Shown here: piece after piece, positions 63,668 through 64,000 of the stretch | Layout: every line of letters begins with the position of its first letter | Position numbering within the stretch: position 1 is the stretch's first letter | Origin: Geobacteraceae bacterium | GTDB taxonomy: Bacteria; Desulfobacterota; Desulfuromonadia; Geobacterales; Geobacteraceae | Direction: 5' to 3' | Assembly: GCA_024281055.1 (NCBI GenBank) | Contig: JAMXLF010000013.1 | Span: 1-64,000, forward strand | Length of the DNA: 64,000 nucleotides | Translations under genes and position numbers: made by a program | The notes under the pieces: generated by a model | What the model saw: the letters and a program-made list of their open reading frames with translations, nothing else | Told to the model about the DNA's origin: nothing | Database searches by the model: none

Positions 63668-64000
63668 ATGGACAGGATACTCGTTACCGGCGGCGCCGGG
63701 TATATCGGCAGCCATGTGGTGCGGCAGCTGAGCGAGTCGGGGCGTGAGGTCATTGTCTACGACAATCTTTCGACCGGCTTCGCCGACTCCCTGATCCACG
63801 GGGAACGGCTGGTGGTGGGAGACCTCGCCGACAGCGCCAAACTGGCGCAGGTTTTCACCGAGTACGGCTGCACCACGGTCCTCCACTTCGCCGCCGCCAT
63901 CATCGCCCCGGAATCGGTCGTGCTCCCCCTGAAGTATTACGCCAACAACACCTGCAACACCCTCAATCTCCTGCGGGCCTGCGTTGAGGCCAAAGTGAGG
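63668..64000 (+). CDS. galE: UDP-glucose 4-epimerase, 3' end outside window
   Basis: The first 111 codons are visible. The extended-SDR NAD-binding motif TGGAGYIG is at residues 7-14, followed by YDNLSTG (~37-43), GDLAD and HFAA, all typical of GalE. A GAGGAGG ribosome-binding site lies upstream. The frame runs to the last base of the window. GalE interconverts UDP-glucose and UDP-galactose for glycan synthesis. Confidence 0.93.
   Translation, partial: MDRILVTGGAGYIGSHVVRQLSESGREVIVYDNLSTGFADSLIHGERLVVGDLADSAKLAQVFTEYGCTTVLHFAAAIIAPESVVLPLKYYANNTCNTLNLLRACVEAKVR

Overview
The window looks like a Geobacter-type member of the Desulfuromonadota. It has high GC, a 14-CXXCH exported cytochrome, System II (ResB/CcsB) cytochrome c maturation genes, and a very large set of glycosyltransferases and envelope genes. 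No rRNA, tRNA, CRISPR array or intact insertion sequence was seen. The assignment is an inference from gene content, not from a marker gene.

Region 1 (1-15.7 kb, all +) concerns electron-transfer proteins. It holds the 3' part of a multihaem cytochrome, then a long run of closely spaced genes: CcsB/ResC, a small membrane protein, two FtsX/MacB-type permeases with their ATPase, a DUF2318 Fe-S membrane protein, a ResB-like protein, a tiny exported six-cysteine protein, a second ResB-like protein, a second CcsB, a canonical ResB and a WG-repeat lipoprotein. The DUF2318/ABC module resembles the accessory genes of Campylobacter P19-type iron uptake, but here it is embedded among haem-attachment genes and has no FTR1 permease or P19.

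Region 2 (15.8-34.4 kb, both strands) is packed with multi-membrane-span sugar transferases of the GT-C type (YfhO, PMT/GT39, TMTC-like with TPR tails). With them are DPM-type polyprenyl-phosphate sugar synthases, a DUF2304 protein, a lipoprotein and a rhamnosyltransferase-like GT2. A plausible shared job is moving sugars on lipid carriers across the inner membrane and onto glycans or proteins outside.

Region 3 (34.9-56.9 kb, all +) looks like a surface-polysaccharide assembly and export locus. It has a Wzm/Wzt exporter, a 1305-residue methyltransferase/coiled-coil/glycosyltransferase fusion, two GT4 enzymes, a deacetylase-like protein and a methyltransferase-deacetylase fusion. An acyl carrier protein overlaps a triple alpha/beta-hydrolase-like protein. 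Then come a GT-C protein with a C-terminal beta domain, a GtrB/ArnC-like GT2 with an SMR-type partner, an exported protein of unknown family, a lipoprotein carrying the same beta domain, and a heparinase II/III-like exported protein.

Region 4 (57-64 kb) has a second copy of the six-cysteine exported protein and a large secreted protein with collagen-like and 17-residue repeats, both on the minus strand. A plus-strand group follows: UDP-ManNAc dehydrogenase (wecC), an AcsA-like acyl-CoA ligase and the first part of galE, cut by the window end.

The most interesting candidates are the symmetric six-cysteine protein family, the WbdD-like ruler/terminator fusion beside the ABC exporter, the ACP-coupled triple hydrolase whose first domain has lost its Ser and His, and the dedicated cytochrome maturation cluster.
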